Shown here: positions 22,691 through 33,935 of the stretch, one piece after another
How the letters are laid out: the number at the start of each line of letters is the position of its first letter
Numbering within the stretch: the stretch's first letter is position 1
DNA from: Carnegiea gigantea
Lineage: Eukaryota > Streptophyta > Magnoliopsida > Caryophyllales > Cactaceae
Direction: 5' to 3'
Assembly: GCA_029747015.1 (NCBI GenBank)
Contig: JAKOGI010001958.1
Span: forward strand, 1 to 64,000
Length of the DNA: 64,000 bases
The notes under the pieces: model-generated
Told to the model about the DNA's origin: nothing
The model's database searches: none
What the model saw: the letters and a program-made list of their open reading frames with translations, nothing else
Translations under genes and position numbers: made by a program

Positions 22691-23898
22691 TCATGATTCA
22701 TATGGGTCTTGTGAATCTTGATACATGCCATTATTTTTGTTATTGTTTGAAGCTGTTGAACTGACTTCATTAGAGTCACTGGCCTTGTCCAGAATTTTTT
22801 GTAAAAATATTTGTCTCATCTGAGGGTCATCTTTGAGATATTTAAGAAACTCTTTCTCTTTTTGGGAGAGACCCTTGTTCTTTGTTCTTGTTGACGATGA
22901 CGAACTTTCTTTCTTTCGAGGAGTAGAAGGTCCAACGTATGTTTTTGCTTCAAATGTATGGAGATTGTGGAGTGTGAACTTCTTAGATTTGGTGCGATAG
23001 TAGTGCTCCACATTTTCACTGCCACATAATTGTGTTTTGAATTCAGGCCACCATTTAACTTTGTAAACCCGGACTAGGGATAGAGGAAATGTATTCTTCA
23101 AGTAATTCTGAAGTCTTTATTCCCAGCTAAAAATCCAGGCAATGTTGAATACCCGAAAGAATTGTAGTTCTTTTGTATACGCATCCAGGGAGGACATATT
23201 CTTGTCCCAAAAGTCCCATCCGCCTTGGGCTTCTAATGGTAATACAGATAGGGAACATCCGAACCAGGTCCACCAGTAGTAAAACCAAATAGGAAATTGT
23301 AAGGGACAATTGTCATGAAAATTAAAGAACCAAGAATGGGTTTCAGGTAAATATAGAAAGGCTCGGTACCAAGCCGTTCTATAATCATTATAATTGTAGG
23401 TCTGTGGGGCAAATGGTACTGAAAAGTGTCGTTCTTCGAACGGATCTTTCCATTGCTGAGCACTGAGAACTTGCCGAATAATACATTTGGAAAAGAGTAT
23501 GTGGTTTGGGTTGGTTTTGCCATGGGTATGGCTAATATCAGCAGAATGAGTATCTACTAAGATTAGCTCATAAAACTGTTGGGTTTTTTGTGTATGGTCA
23601 GTGGCGAAATGAAGACTGCTGAAGATCTTTTTGACCAAAGGTTTTAAAATGTCAGTGGTTGGTATGGTTTTGTGAGTAGTTAGGCACAAATGTTCTGTAT
23701 ATCGAACGGTGTAGGAATTGTCACTAGTTGGCTTGGTAGGTGGTCGAGAGACCACGGTTTTATATGGTAAGGGTGGATAATTGGCTAGGGTTTGGAATTG
23801 GTTTTGAAGAGGTAATTTTGTAGGGACAGTAATTTGATAATCTTCTGCTCTTCGAATGCTTTTGCCTTTGTCTCTGCCTCTTGGTTTGTTTCCACTCA
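22691..23898 (-). pseudogene. ORF2A of U6, one stop
   Basis: It starts at MSGNKPRGRDKGK and is open to a stop at about 23117 after IFSWE. The remainder (YKVKWWPEF to the C terminus) is open, but the last residue differs (DPYES). RNase H is in frame with it upstream. The architecture is as described for U3. Confidence 0.82.
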
Positions 23899-26800
23899 TT
23901 TTGAATTCTGCAAGAGAGATTTGTGTGTTAATCTTTCCTTGCAAGAATTCTCTTGGAAGGAAATCATATAAAGTATTTGTTTCTCCTTTGATGAATTTAA
24001 TATCAAAATCAAATGCGGAAAGGATTGCTTGCCATCGGGCAAAAATTTGTTTGGAAACCAGATTTTTGACATCCTTTTGTAAAATTTCTTTTGCAGATTT
24101 GCGATTGATTCGAATTAGGAATTTTTTGAAATATAAATCATCTTGAAATTTTGTAACACATAGAACAATGGATAAAATTTCTTTTTTAATTGTAGAGTAA
24201 TTCTTTTGTGCACCAAGCCATAACCCTGAATGATATCTAACTAATTGTTCTTGGTCATGCGAGGGTAGTCATTGTTTTAAAATGCCACCATAACCTATGT
24301 CAGATGCATCAGTTTCAATGATCCTGAATGCAGAGGGACTGGGAAATGGTAAGATTATAATGCGATCGTTTGGAAAGAAGGCATTTTGTTTTGATTAGAT
24401 AAAATTGATTTGTCTAAAAATTGAGGAAGATTGTAATTCCATAACCTTCTTTTGGTGTGTGGAGGTTAGGAAGTGAAATGTAATAGGATTTCCCAAAACG
24501 TTTGTATGAATACCACTTTCTGAAACAATAAATGGGTAAATTTGTGTTAGAAAAGGGGTACCTAAAATCAAATCATTTGTAATATTACTAATAACAAGAA
24601 ATACATTTTTAAAGCAGTAATTGTTATTACGAATATATCCTTTTTCTAATTTGTAACGAATATGTAAAGGATCACCACTAGCACTGACAAGCTGTTCATT
24701 TGAACGCTCACAGTACTTGGTAGGAACAACTCCTTCTCTAAGGCAATTTTGATCTGCTCCACTGTCAATTAGAGCAATGACATTCATAGAGAAGTCATCA
24801 ACAACTAAATTGACTATAGAGTACCATTTTTGAAAGGTAATACGGGATATGGTTTGTAAAAATTGAGTTTGAAGAATATCAACTTCTGATATTTCTGAGG
24901 AATGTAAATCAGGTGGAGGAAGAGGGGGATTTGCTTTTAGAGATTCTAGCATTGATATTTTTGCATCAATCTCTAAATCTTTTGTTTTGAGGAGAACGAC
25001 ATCTGATTTGAGAATAGGATAATTCTCAAAGATTTGATTGAAGGACGAAGAAGGTCCAAAATCGAATTTTGGTTTATCTTCTTCTTTAAGGATTAAATCT
25101 TTGAGGCGCTGAAGATAATCTTTTTTGACATCTAGGTCAGGGATTTGTCCTATTAACTCAATAAGGAATTTTTTTTTGGATTTGGAGGAAATGACATTAA
25201 GAGTCTTAATTGGTGAAGACTCATACTCTGAATCATCACCGGATCCATAATAGTTGTCTTCACTTTCAGACCCTGAGGGTTCCTTAATGAGTAGTGCCAG
25301 AAGCCTTTGTTTGAGTTCTGGATCTTCTGAAAACAACTCATTAATCTTTTGTTCTGTTTTGCATTGAGGAGCCTTGTGGCCTACTTTGCCACATTTGTAA
25401 CAGACAACGGGCTTTTGGTCCTTAGCAGACCTTTTCTTTTTTGAAACTGGTTTGGTTTCTTTTTTGATAAAAGGTTTGGATTGAGCAAAGGGTTGTCTTG
25501 GTTTGGGCTTTTGTTTCTTCTGGGCCTTTTTACGGGCCATAGAAGGAGCCATAATCTTTGTAATTCCAAAAGCTTCACAGAACGTACCCATCTCCTTTCT
25601 AGATTGGGTTCGCTCATTCCCATATTTGAATTGAAGCTTAATCTCATTACAAAGACTTAAAGCTTCAGTTTTGACAATACCAAATAATTGACCAAATGTT
25701 AATAAGCCAAACGGGATATCATTTGTGCCAAAATTCTGTCTAAGTTTATTGAGGATTCTTTCACCAAATAAATTTGGTAATCCTGCAATAAATCTTTCTT
25801 TCCAGAAATCTTGGGTATTGTCTTCCCGTTTAAGAACATTTGTAAGAAAGACATCCTTATACCATCTATAATCTGTCAAGAAAGGACATCTTAAATTGAT
25901 GAGAATTGTTTTAGCAACGGCTTGCTCTTCTTTTGGGTTACCAAGGAAATGAAGAGTAATTGTATGCAAAAAAGTTTGCACACAATCATCTTGTTCTTCT
26001 TCAAGTCCTGTGGTAGGGTTCCTTACTATCTTTTTGTGCGTTAGGATGGCTTGTCTTTGTTCTGTGGTAAAGGTATTATCCCACCACGACTTAAGTTGAC
26101 TTGTAAAACCTACTACTAGGGCAACTGCAATGTTGGTATCACTATGACCCTGAGTTTTGTAAGCATTATGTGCCATCCACATTTCTTGGACAGTGGAAAG
26201 GATTTCATCTTCCGCCTTTCCATCGATATTCCATTGATGAATGGATCTGCCATCAAAACTAGATGAGGCAAAGGATCCACGTTCTTCATATTGAATATCA
26301 GGTGGAGTTGGCCTGGGATAGAAATTCTTTCCTGGACCTCTAGACCAATTGTGAAGCTTGTTAATTGTGGTTGGTTCATCAAGGATATTGTCAATGGGTT
26401 GCAGAGTATCATGACCTTCTTGTCTCTGAACGTCATGACTCTCTTCTGAGTCATCACTAGACTCATCACTAGTGGACGACTCATCTTGGATCTTTTAACA
26501 AGTTTTGTCTATGCAAGATGTTGAGGGTTTGGAAGAAGCTAACTCAAGAGTCTTGAGTTGGTCAGAAAGGAGTTTGAGGTAATGGTTATTGGAGGATTCT
26601 GTTTGTTTATGAAAGGCTTCTAATCTGGGGTTTGGAATAGTATCTGTTTTGAAGAAAGGTGGAGAACCTTCATCTTTAGGTTCTTGCTTGGTATGGATCA
26701 TTTGGTTTCGCTTGTTTTCAGCAATTTGGGCTGAAACTTAGTTAAGCTGCTCAGCAATTGTTTGAAGGATAGTGTTGGTATAATTGGCTTGTTGATGAAC

Positions 26801-28246
26801 CTTTTTTAGGTCATCAAGTTTGACTACCTCACTCCCCTCCCGGCCTTTACGAAAAGGTGTCGCCAGAATGGTGTCACCTTTGTGCAGAAGCTTAAGCTCA
26901 TCTGCAGGGGGATGGACAGAGGAGACACTGGAACCATTTTGAAAATGCCAAACTTTCATAAGGGAAGTTTGAACATTAATACTGGGTATTTGGTAAACAT
27001 TTTGAAGTTCATGTTTGGAAGCAAAGGTAGGGAACCAAAGAAAGAAAGGAATGTTTGTACGGAGACGTTCCATGTCTGACATCCACTCCTTTTTAATGGA
27101 TTCCATGAGGGAACGATACATTTGTTCGAACCAAGTTCGCAAAGAGGTATTTGGAACTGAGTAATAATCAGCTTTGATCATATCCCAGTCAATTTGGAAA
27201 TTTGTGGAAAAAATACCATTTATGAAAGCTCCAATTCCAGATGTGGTCGGAGATGGAGGATCAATAATGGGCTCTGGTATAGGATTATGAAACCTATAAC
27301 GAGTCGAATTGTCGAAATGTTCAGAAGAGGAAGCAACATCTGAAAATGATCTTCTATAATTGGATGGATAAGAATGGTCAGGAGTTTCTTTGATAGAGAA
27401 AGAACGAAATTTAAGAAGAATTCTGCCATCAGAGTCTTCTACAATTTCGTCAATATCTCTTCTTTCAATTTGTAAGGAAGGTTGAGGCTCGTGGAGCTCA
27501 AGCTCATCTGGGAGAGTTATTTCATCCCATTTGAGTAATTTTGGAGTGAAGACAGCGGGTTTCTCGTCTTCAATTTGAAGTAAAATTGTTTCTTGGGAAT
27601 TGGAAGGAAGAGGGTTTAAAAACCTTGTATTTAAATTTGTACTCATAAGTCGAAAATAAATTCGATACATAACAACGAAATTTTTAAAGTCCAAAAATTC
27701 GTTACCTTGTATATGAACATCTACTTTGAGAGCTTCTGTTGTCATAGGACAGGTTAAATCAACCATAAAATCAGGATAACAATTGAAAAATATAGGACCT
27801 TTGCAAATGTTGGTTTGGATAACTGCAAGAAAAGAAGATTTGTATTTACGTAATCTTTGGTCACGTAAAGCCATGTAAATGGGAGCATTAATACCTTTCC
27901 TTACCAAAGGTTTAATGGCTACTTGTACTAAACCAATATGCATAAATCGATATTTTGCTTGTAAATGTAAATTAATAGCACTTTGTTTAAGCATGTCAAT
28001 AGTTTGCAAGCCATTTTGTAAACTAATGACTTCTTCATGCGTTTTGCAAGAATATGCTTTAATGAAATCAAACGTGCCAAGTTTGTAAATGGTGTCTAAC
28101 TCTATTCTAGGGAGAGACCAATTTTCATAATTGTCTGGGCAAGGAGCCCTAAAGATAGGTAAGGTTCTTTGTTCATTAGAGTTAACGATGTTACCCTGGT
28201 TACTATCAGATCTGAAAGACAACATACGCCGTAATCTAGACGCCAT
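23899..28246 (-). pseudogene. ORF1 of U6: MP, CP, CCHC, AP, RNase H (no RT)
   Basis: The ATG MASRLRR is at 28246. MP and the CP N-terminal part are open for over 500 codons to a stop near 26738. Another stop follows near 26492. CP, CCHC (25361-25402), AP (DSGA 24755-24766) and the SKQN boundary are open from 26182 to a stop at 24395. RNase H follows at once, with no RT. A shorter linker between the acidic region and AP is private to this copy (around 25015). MP motifs: NICKGPIFFNCYPDF, GNEFLDFKNFVVMYR. Confidence 0.88.
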
Positions 28247-28440
28247 GATTATGTATGCATTCAAATCTCTATGCGCAGACAGGTGTATAACGGGACCCCC
28301 ACCGGGACCACCTTCACACGGCTGACCAACGGATTTTCCTTGGCTGACCAACGCTAGGGACACCATTGTATGCAAGACACAGCTCTATGAACACAGAGAT
28401 GCAAACACACACCTAAGCACAACTTCTAAATGCACGTATA

Positions 28441-31027
28441 AGGAATAAAATCATTTTGGATTTGGAGGAAATGACATTAAGAGTCTTAATTAGTGAAGAC
28501 TCATACTCTGAATCATCACTGGATCCATAATAGTTGTCTTCGCTTTCAGACCCTGAGGGTTCCTTAATGAGTAGTGCCAGAAGCTTTTGTTTGAGTTCTG
28601 GATCTTCTGAAAACAACTCATTAATTTTTTGTTCTGTTTTGCATTGAGCAGCCTTGTGGCCTACTTTGCCACATTTGTAACAGACAATGGGCTTTTGGTC
28701 CTTAGCAGACCTTTTTTTTTTTGAAACTAGTTTGGTTTCTTTTTTGACAAAAGGTTTGGATTGAGCAAAGGGCTGTCTTGGTTTGGGCTTTTGTTTCTTT
28801 TGGGCCTTTTTACGGGCCGTAGAAGGAGCCATAATCTTTGTAATTCCAAAAGCTTCACAGAACGTACCCATTTCCTTTCTAGATTGGGTTCGCTCATTCC
28901 TATATTTGGATTGAAGCTTAATCTCATTACAAAGACTTAAAGCTTCAGTTTTGACAATACCAAATAATTGACCAAATGTTAATAAGCCAAACGGGATATC
29001 ATTTCTGCCAAAATTCTGTCTAAGTTTATTGAGGATTCTTTCACCAAATAAATTTGGTAATCCTGCAATAAATCTTTCTTTCCAGAAATCTTTGGTATTG
29101 TCTTCCCGTTTAAGAACATTTGTAAGAAAGACATCCTTATACCATCTATAATCTGCCAAGGAAGGACATCTTAAATTGATAAGAATTGTTTTAGCAACGG
29201 CTTGCTCTTCTTTTGGGTTACCAAGGAAATGAAGAGTAATTGTATGCAAAAGAGTTTGCACACAATTATCTTATTCTTCTTCAAGTCCTGTGGTAGGGTT
29301 CCTTACTATCTTTTTGTGCGATAGGATGGCTTGTCTTTGTTCTGCGGTAAAGGTATTATCCCACCACGACTTAAGTTGACCTGTAAAACCTATTACTAGG
29401 GCAACTGCAATGTTGGCATCACTATGACCCTGAGTTTTGTAAGCATTATGTGCCATCCACATTTCTTGGACTGTGGAAAGGATTTCATGTTCCGCCTTTC
29501 CATCGATATTCCATTGATGAATGGATCTGCCATCAAAACTAGATGAGGCAAAGGATCCACGTTCTTTATATTGAATATCAGGTGGAGTTGGCCTAGGATA
29601 GAAATTCTTTCCTGGACCTCTAGACCAATTGTGAAGCTTGTTAATTGTGGTTGGTTCATCAAGGATATTGTCAATGGTTTGCAGAGTATCATAACCTTCT
29701 TGTCTCTGAACGTCATGACTCTCTTCTGAGTCATCACTAGACTCATCACTAGTGGACGACTCATCTTGGATCTTTTGACAAGTTTTGTCTATGTAAGATG
29801 TTGAGGGTTTGGAAGAAGCTAACTCAAGAGTCTTGAGTTGGTCAGAAATGAGTTTGAGGTAATGATTATTGGAGGATTCTGTTTGTTTATGAAAGGCTTC
29901 TAATCTGGGGTTTGAAATAGTATCTGTTTTGAAGAAAGGTGGAGAACCTTCATCTTTAGGTTCTTGCTTGGTATGGATCATTTGGTTTCGCTTGTTTTCA
30001 GCAATTTGGGCTGAAACTTGATTAAGCTGTTCAGCAATTGTTTGAAGGATAGTGTTGGTATAATTGGCTTGTTGATGAACCTTTTTTAGGTCATCAAGTT
30101 TAACTACCTCACTCCCCTCCCGGCCTTTGCGAGAAGGTGTCGCCAGAATGGTGTCACCTTTGTGCAGAAGCTTAAGATCATCTGCAGGGGGATGGACAGA
30201 GGAGATACTAGAACCATTTTGAAAATGCCAAACTTTCATAAGGGAAGTTTGAACATTAGTACTGGGTATCTGGTAAACATTCTGAAGACCATGTTTGGAA
30301 GCAAATGTAGGGAACCAAAGAAAGAAAGGAATATTTGTACGAAGACGTTCCATGTCTGAAATCCACTCCTTTTTAATGGATTCCATGAGGGAATGATCCA
30401 ATTGCTCAAACCAAGTTCGCAAAGAGGTATTTGGAACTGAGTAATAATCAGCTTTGATCATATCCCAGTCAATTTGGAAATTTGTGGAAAAAATACCATT
30501 AATGGAAGCTCCAATTCCAGATGTAGTCGGAGATGGAGGATCAATAATGGGCTCTGGTATAGGATTACGAAATCTATAACGAGTCGAATTGTCGAAATGG
30601 TCAGAAGAGGAAGCAACATCTGAAAATGATCGTCAATAATTGGATGGATAAGAATGCTTTAATGAAATCAAATGTGCCAATTTTGTAAATGGTGTCTAAC
30701 TCTATTCTAGGGAGAGACCAATTAGCATAATTGTCTGGGTTAGGAGCCCTAAATAAAGGTAAGGTTCTTTGTTCATTAGAGTTAACGATGTTACCCTGGT
30801 TACTATCAGATCTGAAATACCACATACGCCTTAATCTAGACGCCATGATTATGTATGCATTCGAATCTCTATGCGCAGACAGGTGTATAACGGGACCACC
30901 ACCGGGACCACCTTCACACGGCTGACCAACAGATTTTCCTTGGCTGACCAACGCTAGGGACACCACTGTATGCAAGACACAGCTCTATGAACACAGAGAT
31001 GCAAACACACACCTAAGCACAACTTCT
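28441..31027 (-). mobile_element. Pararetrovirus fragment U7 (MP/CP/CCHC only)
   Basis: Right to left: R region joined straight to the leader (31027, PBS missing), the MP start, a large MP deletion near 30655, CP, CCHC, then an abrupt end at about 28458. At the left end about 17 bases of RT sequence (AGGAATAAAATCATTTT) are inserted before the U6 leader. AP, RT, RNase H and ORF2 are missing. Confidence 0.85.
28458..30846 (-). pseudogene. ORF1 fragment of U7: MP with deletion, CP, CCHC
   Basis: The ATG is at 30846. MP is lost from just after FDFIKA, joined at a CATTCTT microhomology to the CP linker in another frame. CP is open from 30461 to a stop at 29271, then from 29261 through the knuckle CYKCGKVGHKAAQC (28641-28682) to SSKSK at the breakpoint. 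Confidence 0.84.
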
Positions 31028-31624
31028 TGAAATGTCTAACTTTTTATTAAAATGTACAAAGAAACGGTTTAAGTAAAGTACAAATGTAATATGAAGAACT
31101 TACACAAATTGTTGAATTTGGAAATGTTGGAAACTTTGAAATGTAGAAGTACAAAGGATAACTTAAGAAAGAAAACTTTGTTGAAGAAAGCTGAGAGGAA
31201 GTTTTTGAGAGAGCTTGAAGATGCTTCTTTCTTTTTTCTCAATCTCCCTTCTTCTCTTGACGAGCACTCCTTAAATAGAGATAGAAGAGAGGCCTTCATA
31301 ATTGTAATTTTGTTTGGACATCAAAAGTAGATGCTCTTTGTCGGCCATCATGTACTGAAAAGGTGAGTCTTCTTTTTGTAAAGTAGATTCCTTTTGTCTT
31401 GGACACGTAATGAAAGTTGAGTCATCATCCTTATCATTACACTGTTTGCTTTTTGTTAGTGGGGTCACTGTAGATGAACAGTGTATTTTGTCGAAAGCTG
31501 CAAAAGAAAAGATTCGTTAGTACGAATGACCTTTACTTTTGCCAAGGGCCAAATGACCCTTGCAGGCTCTTTTGTGTTATTTGGCTTTTGCATTTTGCCA
31601 AAGGTTATGGGACCTTTGCCAGCC
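31028..31624 (-). promoter_or_regulatory. Intergenic promoter region downstream of U8 ORF2B
   Basis: A TATA-like CTCTATTTAA (minus) lies at 31271-31280. The palindromic block is at 31500-31620, and the R region with an AATAAA complement lies near 31050. Although this unit carries ORF2B, the intergenic region is almost identical to that of ORF2A-type units. Confidence 0.78.
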
Positions 31625-31641
31625 TTTTTTTTTTTTTTTTT
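31625..31641 (-). repeat. A17 tract just after ORF2B
   Basis: On the coding strand 17 adenines start 7 nt after the ORF2B stop and run straight into GGCTGGC of the intergenic block. A-rich tracts sit at the same place after ORF2 in the older lineage (54575-54591, about 60551-60586, 62835-62847). It is a candidate purine-rich priming site for plus-strand DNA; that role is inference. Confidence 0.6.
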
Positions 31642-31648
31642 GGTGTCA

Positions 31649-32299
31649 TCATGAGAATTTGCTGTATTTGAGAAGAAAGTCGCATTGTAGGCCATTTGTA
31701 GTAGGGACCAAACAGGATGCTTCAAAATTAATTCCATATTTTAAAGGAATTAAAACATGCGAATAAGTTTGGTCAATAGGGCAAATGTGGAGGTCAGGGA
31801 AGATTTTTGAGACGAATCGGAAAATATGAGGTTCATAAGCGGTCCAATATTCAAAATGTTGATGGAAGTATTTACAGGTTTGTACGTTGCCTGTTGGCAT
31901 AATAATGAGTACTGGGTGATGATTAAGGTCTTCAAGGAGGGCTCTATAGGCCTTAATAATTTTGAGATATTGGTAAAAGGGAAGTTCTTTATTGACCAAC
32001 CATTCATTGTAATCAATAAAAATGGCATATTCATTGTATCGAGGACCACAGAATGATGTGTAGAATAGTTCATAATCACGGAGATGAAATAGGAGAGGTT
32101 CATGTGGATAATTGTTGAGAGGGAAAGGTTCAAGGTTATTAATGTGTGGATTTGTTTGTGAGGTAGGAGAATGGATGATGGGAGGATGATCATAAGGTGG
32201 GAAACTTTTGTCAAGAGAAGAGAAAATAATAGTAGGAAGAATTAAAGGATCATCCATCATTTGTATTGCTTTTCCTTTGCTGCTACTGGAGGAGCTCAT
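31649..32299 (-). CDS. ORF2B of U8, unknown-function protein, open
   Basis: This is an open frame of 216 codons from MSSSSSSKGKAIQMMDD to KYSKFS, in a frame different from RNase H, whose stop (32283) lies just inside it. The N terminus is Ser-rich and basic. A conserved core has HEPLLFHLRDYELFYTSFC, FIDYNEWLVNKELPFYQYLK, HPVLIIMPTG and FPDLHICPIDQ. No signal peptide, enzyme motif or membrane segment is evident. It is the only full-length open second ORF in the young lineage, but with its upstream genes broken it is probably not expressed as a viral gene. Confidence 0.82.
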   Translation of the reverse strand: MSSSSSSKGKAIQMMDDPLILPTIIFSSLDKSFPPYDHPPIIHSPTSQTNPHINNLEPFPLNNYPHEPLLFHLRDYELFYTSFCGPRYNEYAIFIDYNEWLVNKELPFYQYLKIIKAYRALLEDLNHHPVLIIMPTGNVQTCKYFHQHFEYWTAYEPHIFRFVSKIFPDLHICPIDQTYSHVLIPLKYGINFEASCLVPTTNGLQCDFLLKYSKFS

Positions 32300-33819
32300 C
32301 TTGAAGTCTGCAAAAGGAATTGTGTAACATTTTTCCCTGTAAGAATTCACTTGTAAGAAAATCAGGTAAGGAATTAGCATTTCCTTTGATGAATTCGATA
32401 TCAAAATCAAATGCGGAAAGGATTGCTTGCCATCGGGCAAAAATTTGTTTGGAAACCAGATTTTTGACATCCTTTTGTAAAATTTCTTTTGCAGATTTAC
32501 AGTCGATTCGAATTAGGAATTTTTTGAAATATAAATCATCTTGAAATTTTGTAACACAGAGAATAATGGATAAAATTTCTTTTTTAATTGTAGAGTAATT
32601 CTTTTGTGCACCAAGCCATAACTCTGAATGATATCTAACTAATTGTTCTTGGTCATGCGAGGGTAGTCTTTGTTTTAAAATGCCATCATATCCTATGTCA
32701 GATGCATCAGTTTCAACAATCATAAATGCAGAGGGACTGGGAATATGTAAACATGGTAATGCCCTAATACGTTCCTTAATATGTTTAACAATACTTGTAT
32801 GTTTGTCGGTCCAAGGCGGAGGTATTGTCCTAAGTCGACTATAAAGTGGAGCACATAATTGTTTTAGGTGAGGAAAGAATTCTGACACATAATTCAGACA
32901 TCCTAAGAATCTCTGTAACTGGGTTTTATCTTTGATTTCGTCTGGAAATTTGTCAGCAAAGGCTAAGGATCTCTGGATGGGCTTAATGGTACCTTGATAA
33001 ATATTATGTCCTAGAAATCTGATTTTGGTTTGGAATAAAATCATTTTGGATGCAGAGAGTGCTAAACCATTTTGTTGAATGATTCGGAGGAAATGGTGCA
33101 GATGCTTAAAATGTTGTTCAATGGATTTTGAAAAGACCAAAACGTCGTCAATATAAACGATGATGTAATCTGTGTATGGAGTGAAAATGTCATTCATGAT
33201 GTTTTGAAATTCAGAGGGGGCGTTTTTAAGACCAAATGGCATAACATTCCATTCGTAATGCCCAAATGGAACTGTAAAAGCGGTTTTGTATCTATCGTTA
33301 TCCTTAATTTGGATTTGCCAGAATCCAGACTTCATATCAAATTTAGAAAATAATGTTGTATTATGAAGTCTATTTAGTAAATCTCTTTTATTGGGAAGAG
33401 GATAGCGAATCCATTGTAAAACTTTGTTTAAAGGTTTGTAATTAATAACCAAGCGAGGAACTCCTCTTTCTTTTTCAGCAGCTTTATTAACATAAAAGGC
33501 TGCACAACTCCAGGGGGATTTCGAAGGTCTAATTAGGTTTTTATCAAGTAAAACTTGAATTTCTTTTTTGCAATGTTCAAGAAGTTCAGAATTCATTTGA
33601 GTAGGACGAGCCTTGGTGGGAATATTTCTTTCATCGAACCCAGGCTCATAAGGTAAAGAGATGACATGTTTTTTTCTTTCCCAGAAAGCATTGGGAAGAT
33701 CAGCACAAACTTTTTTCTCGAAAACTTTTAAATCTTTGAGGCGCTGAAGATAATCTTTTTTGACGTCTAGGTCAGGGATTTGTCCTATTAACTCAATAAG
33801 AAATTCTTTTTTGGATATA
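32283..33819 (-). pseudogene. ORF1 fragment of U8: CP end fused to RT and RNase H
   Basis: An open frame of about 500 viral codons. The CP-side segment (KKEFLIELIGQIPDLDVKKD) is joined in frame at about 33727 to the start of RT (FEKKVCADLPNAFWE); the protease is skipped. RT motifs are intact: RLVINYKPLNKVL, FSKFDMKSGFWQIQI, YIDD at 33144-33155, LQRFLGCLNYVSEF. RNase H has ETDASDIGYDG (Gly to Asp change after Tyr), KKEILSI and RIDCKSAKE. It is truncated at the inversion breakpoint, so it has no natural start. Confidence 0.88.
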
Positions 33820-33935
33820 CACCTGTGAAGGTGGTCAGCCAAGGAAAATCCGTTGGTCAGCCGTGTGAAGGAGGTCCCGGTGATGGTCCCGTTATACACC
33901 TGTCTGCGCATAGAGATTTGAATGCATACATAATC

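Larger units (their letters stand above)
21272..22765. repeat. Inverted repeat of the intergenic region around 22004-22037
   Basis: The plus-strand copy (about 21275-21990) and the minus-strand copy (about 22038-22765) face each other across a spacer of about 47 bp. The spacer is the PBS plus 34 bases of AP sequence (LREGVVPTKYC) matching 18749-18783. The arms are nearly identical, so the locus can form a hairpin of roughly 700 bp per arm. Confidence 0.88.
22038..28440 (-). mobile_element. Pararetrovirus unit U6 (complete ORF2A-type component)
   Basis: Right to left: truncated leader (28247-28440, no PBS), MP, CP, CCHC, AP, RNase H, ORF2A, intergenic region. RT is absent with the same in-frame join as U3 and U9 (about 24335-24395). 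Apart from single stops this is one of the two most complete ORF2A-type copies, the other being U10. Confidence 0.88.
31028..33819 (-). mobile_element. Pararetrovirus unit U8 (component with RT and ORF2B, 5' part lost)
   Basis: Right to left: the end of CP, a jump over AP, RT, RNase H, ORF2B, an A17 tract, intergenic region. Upstream it ends at the inversion with U9 near 33819. It is the second independent example of RT linked to ORF2B. Confidence 0.87.
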
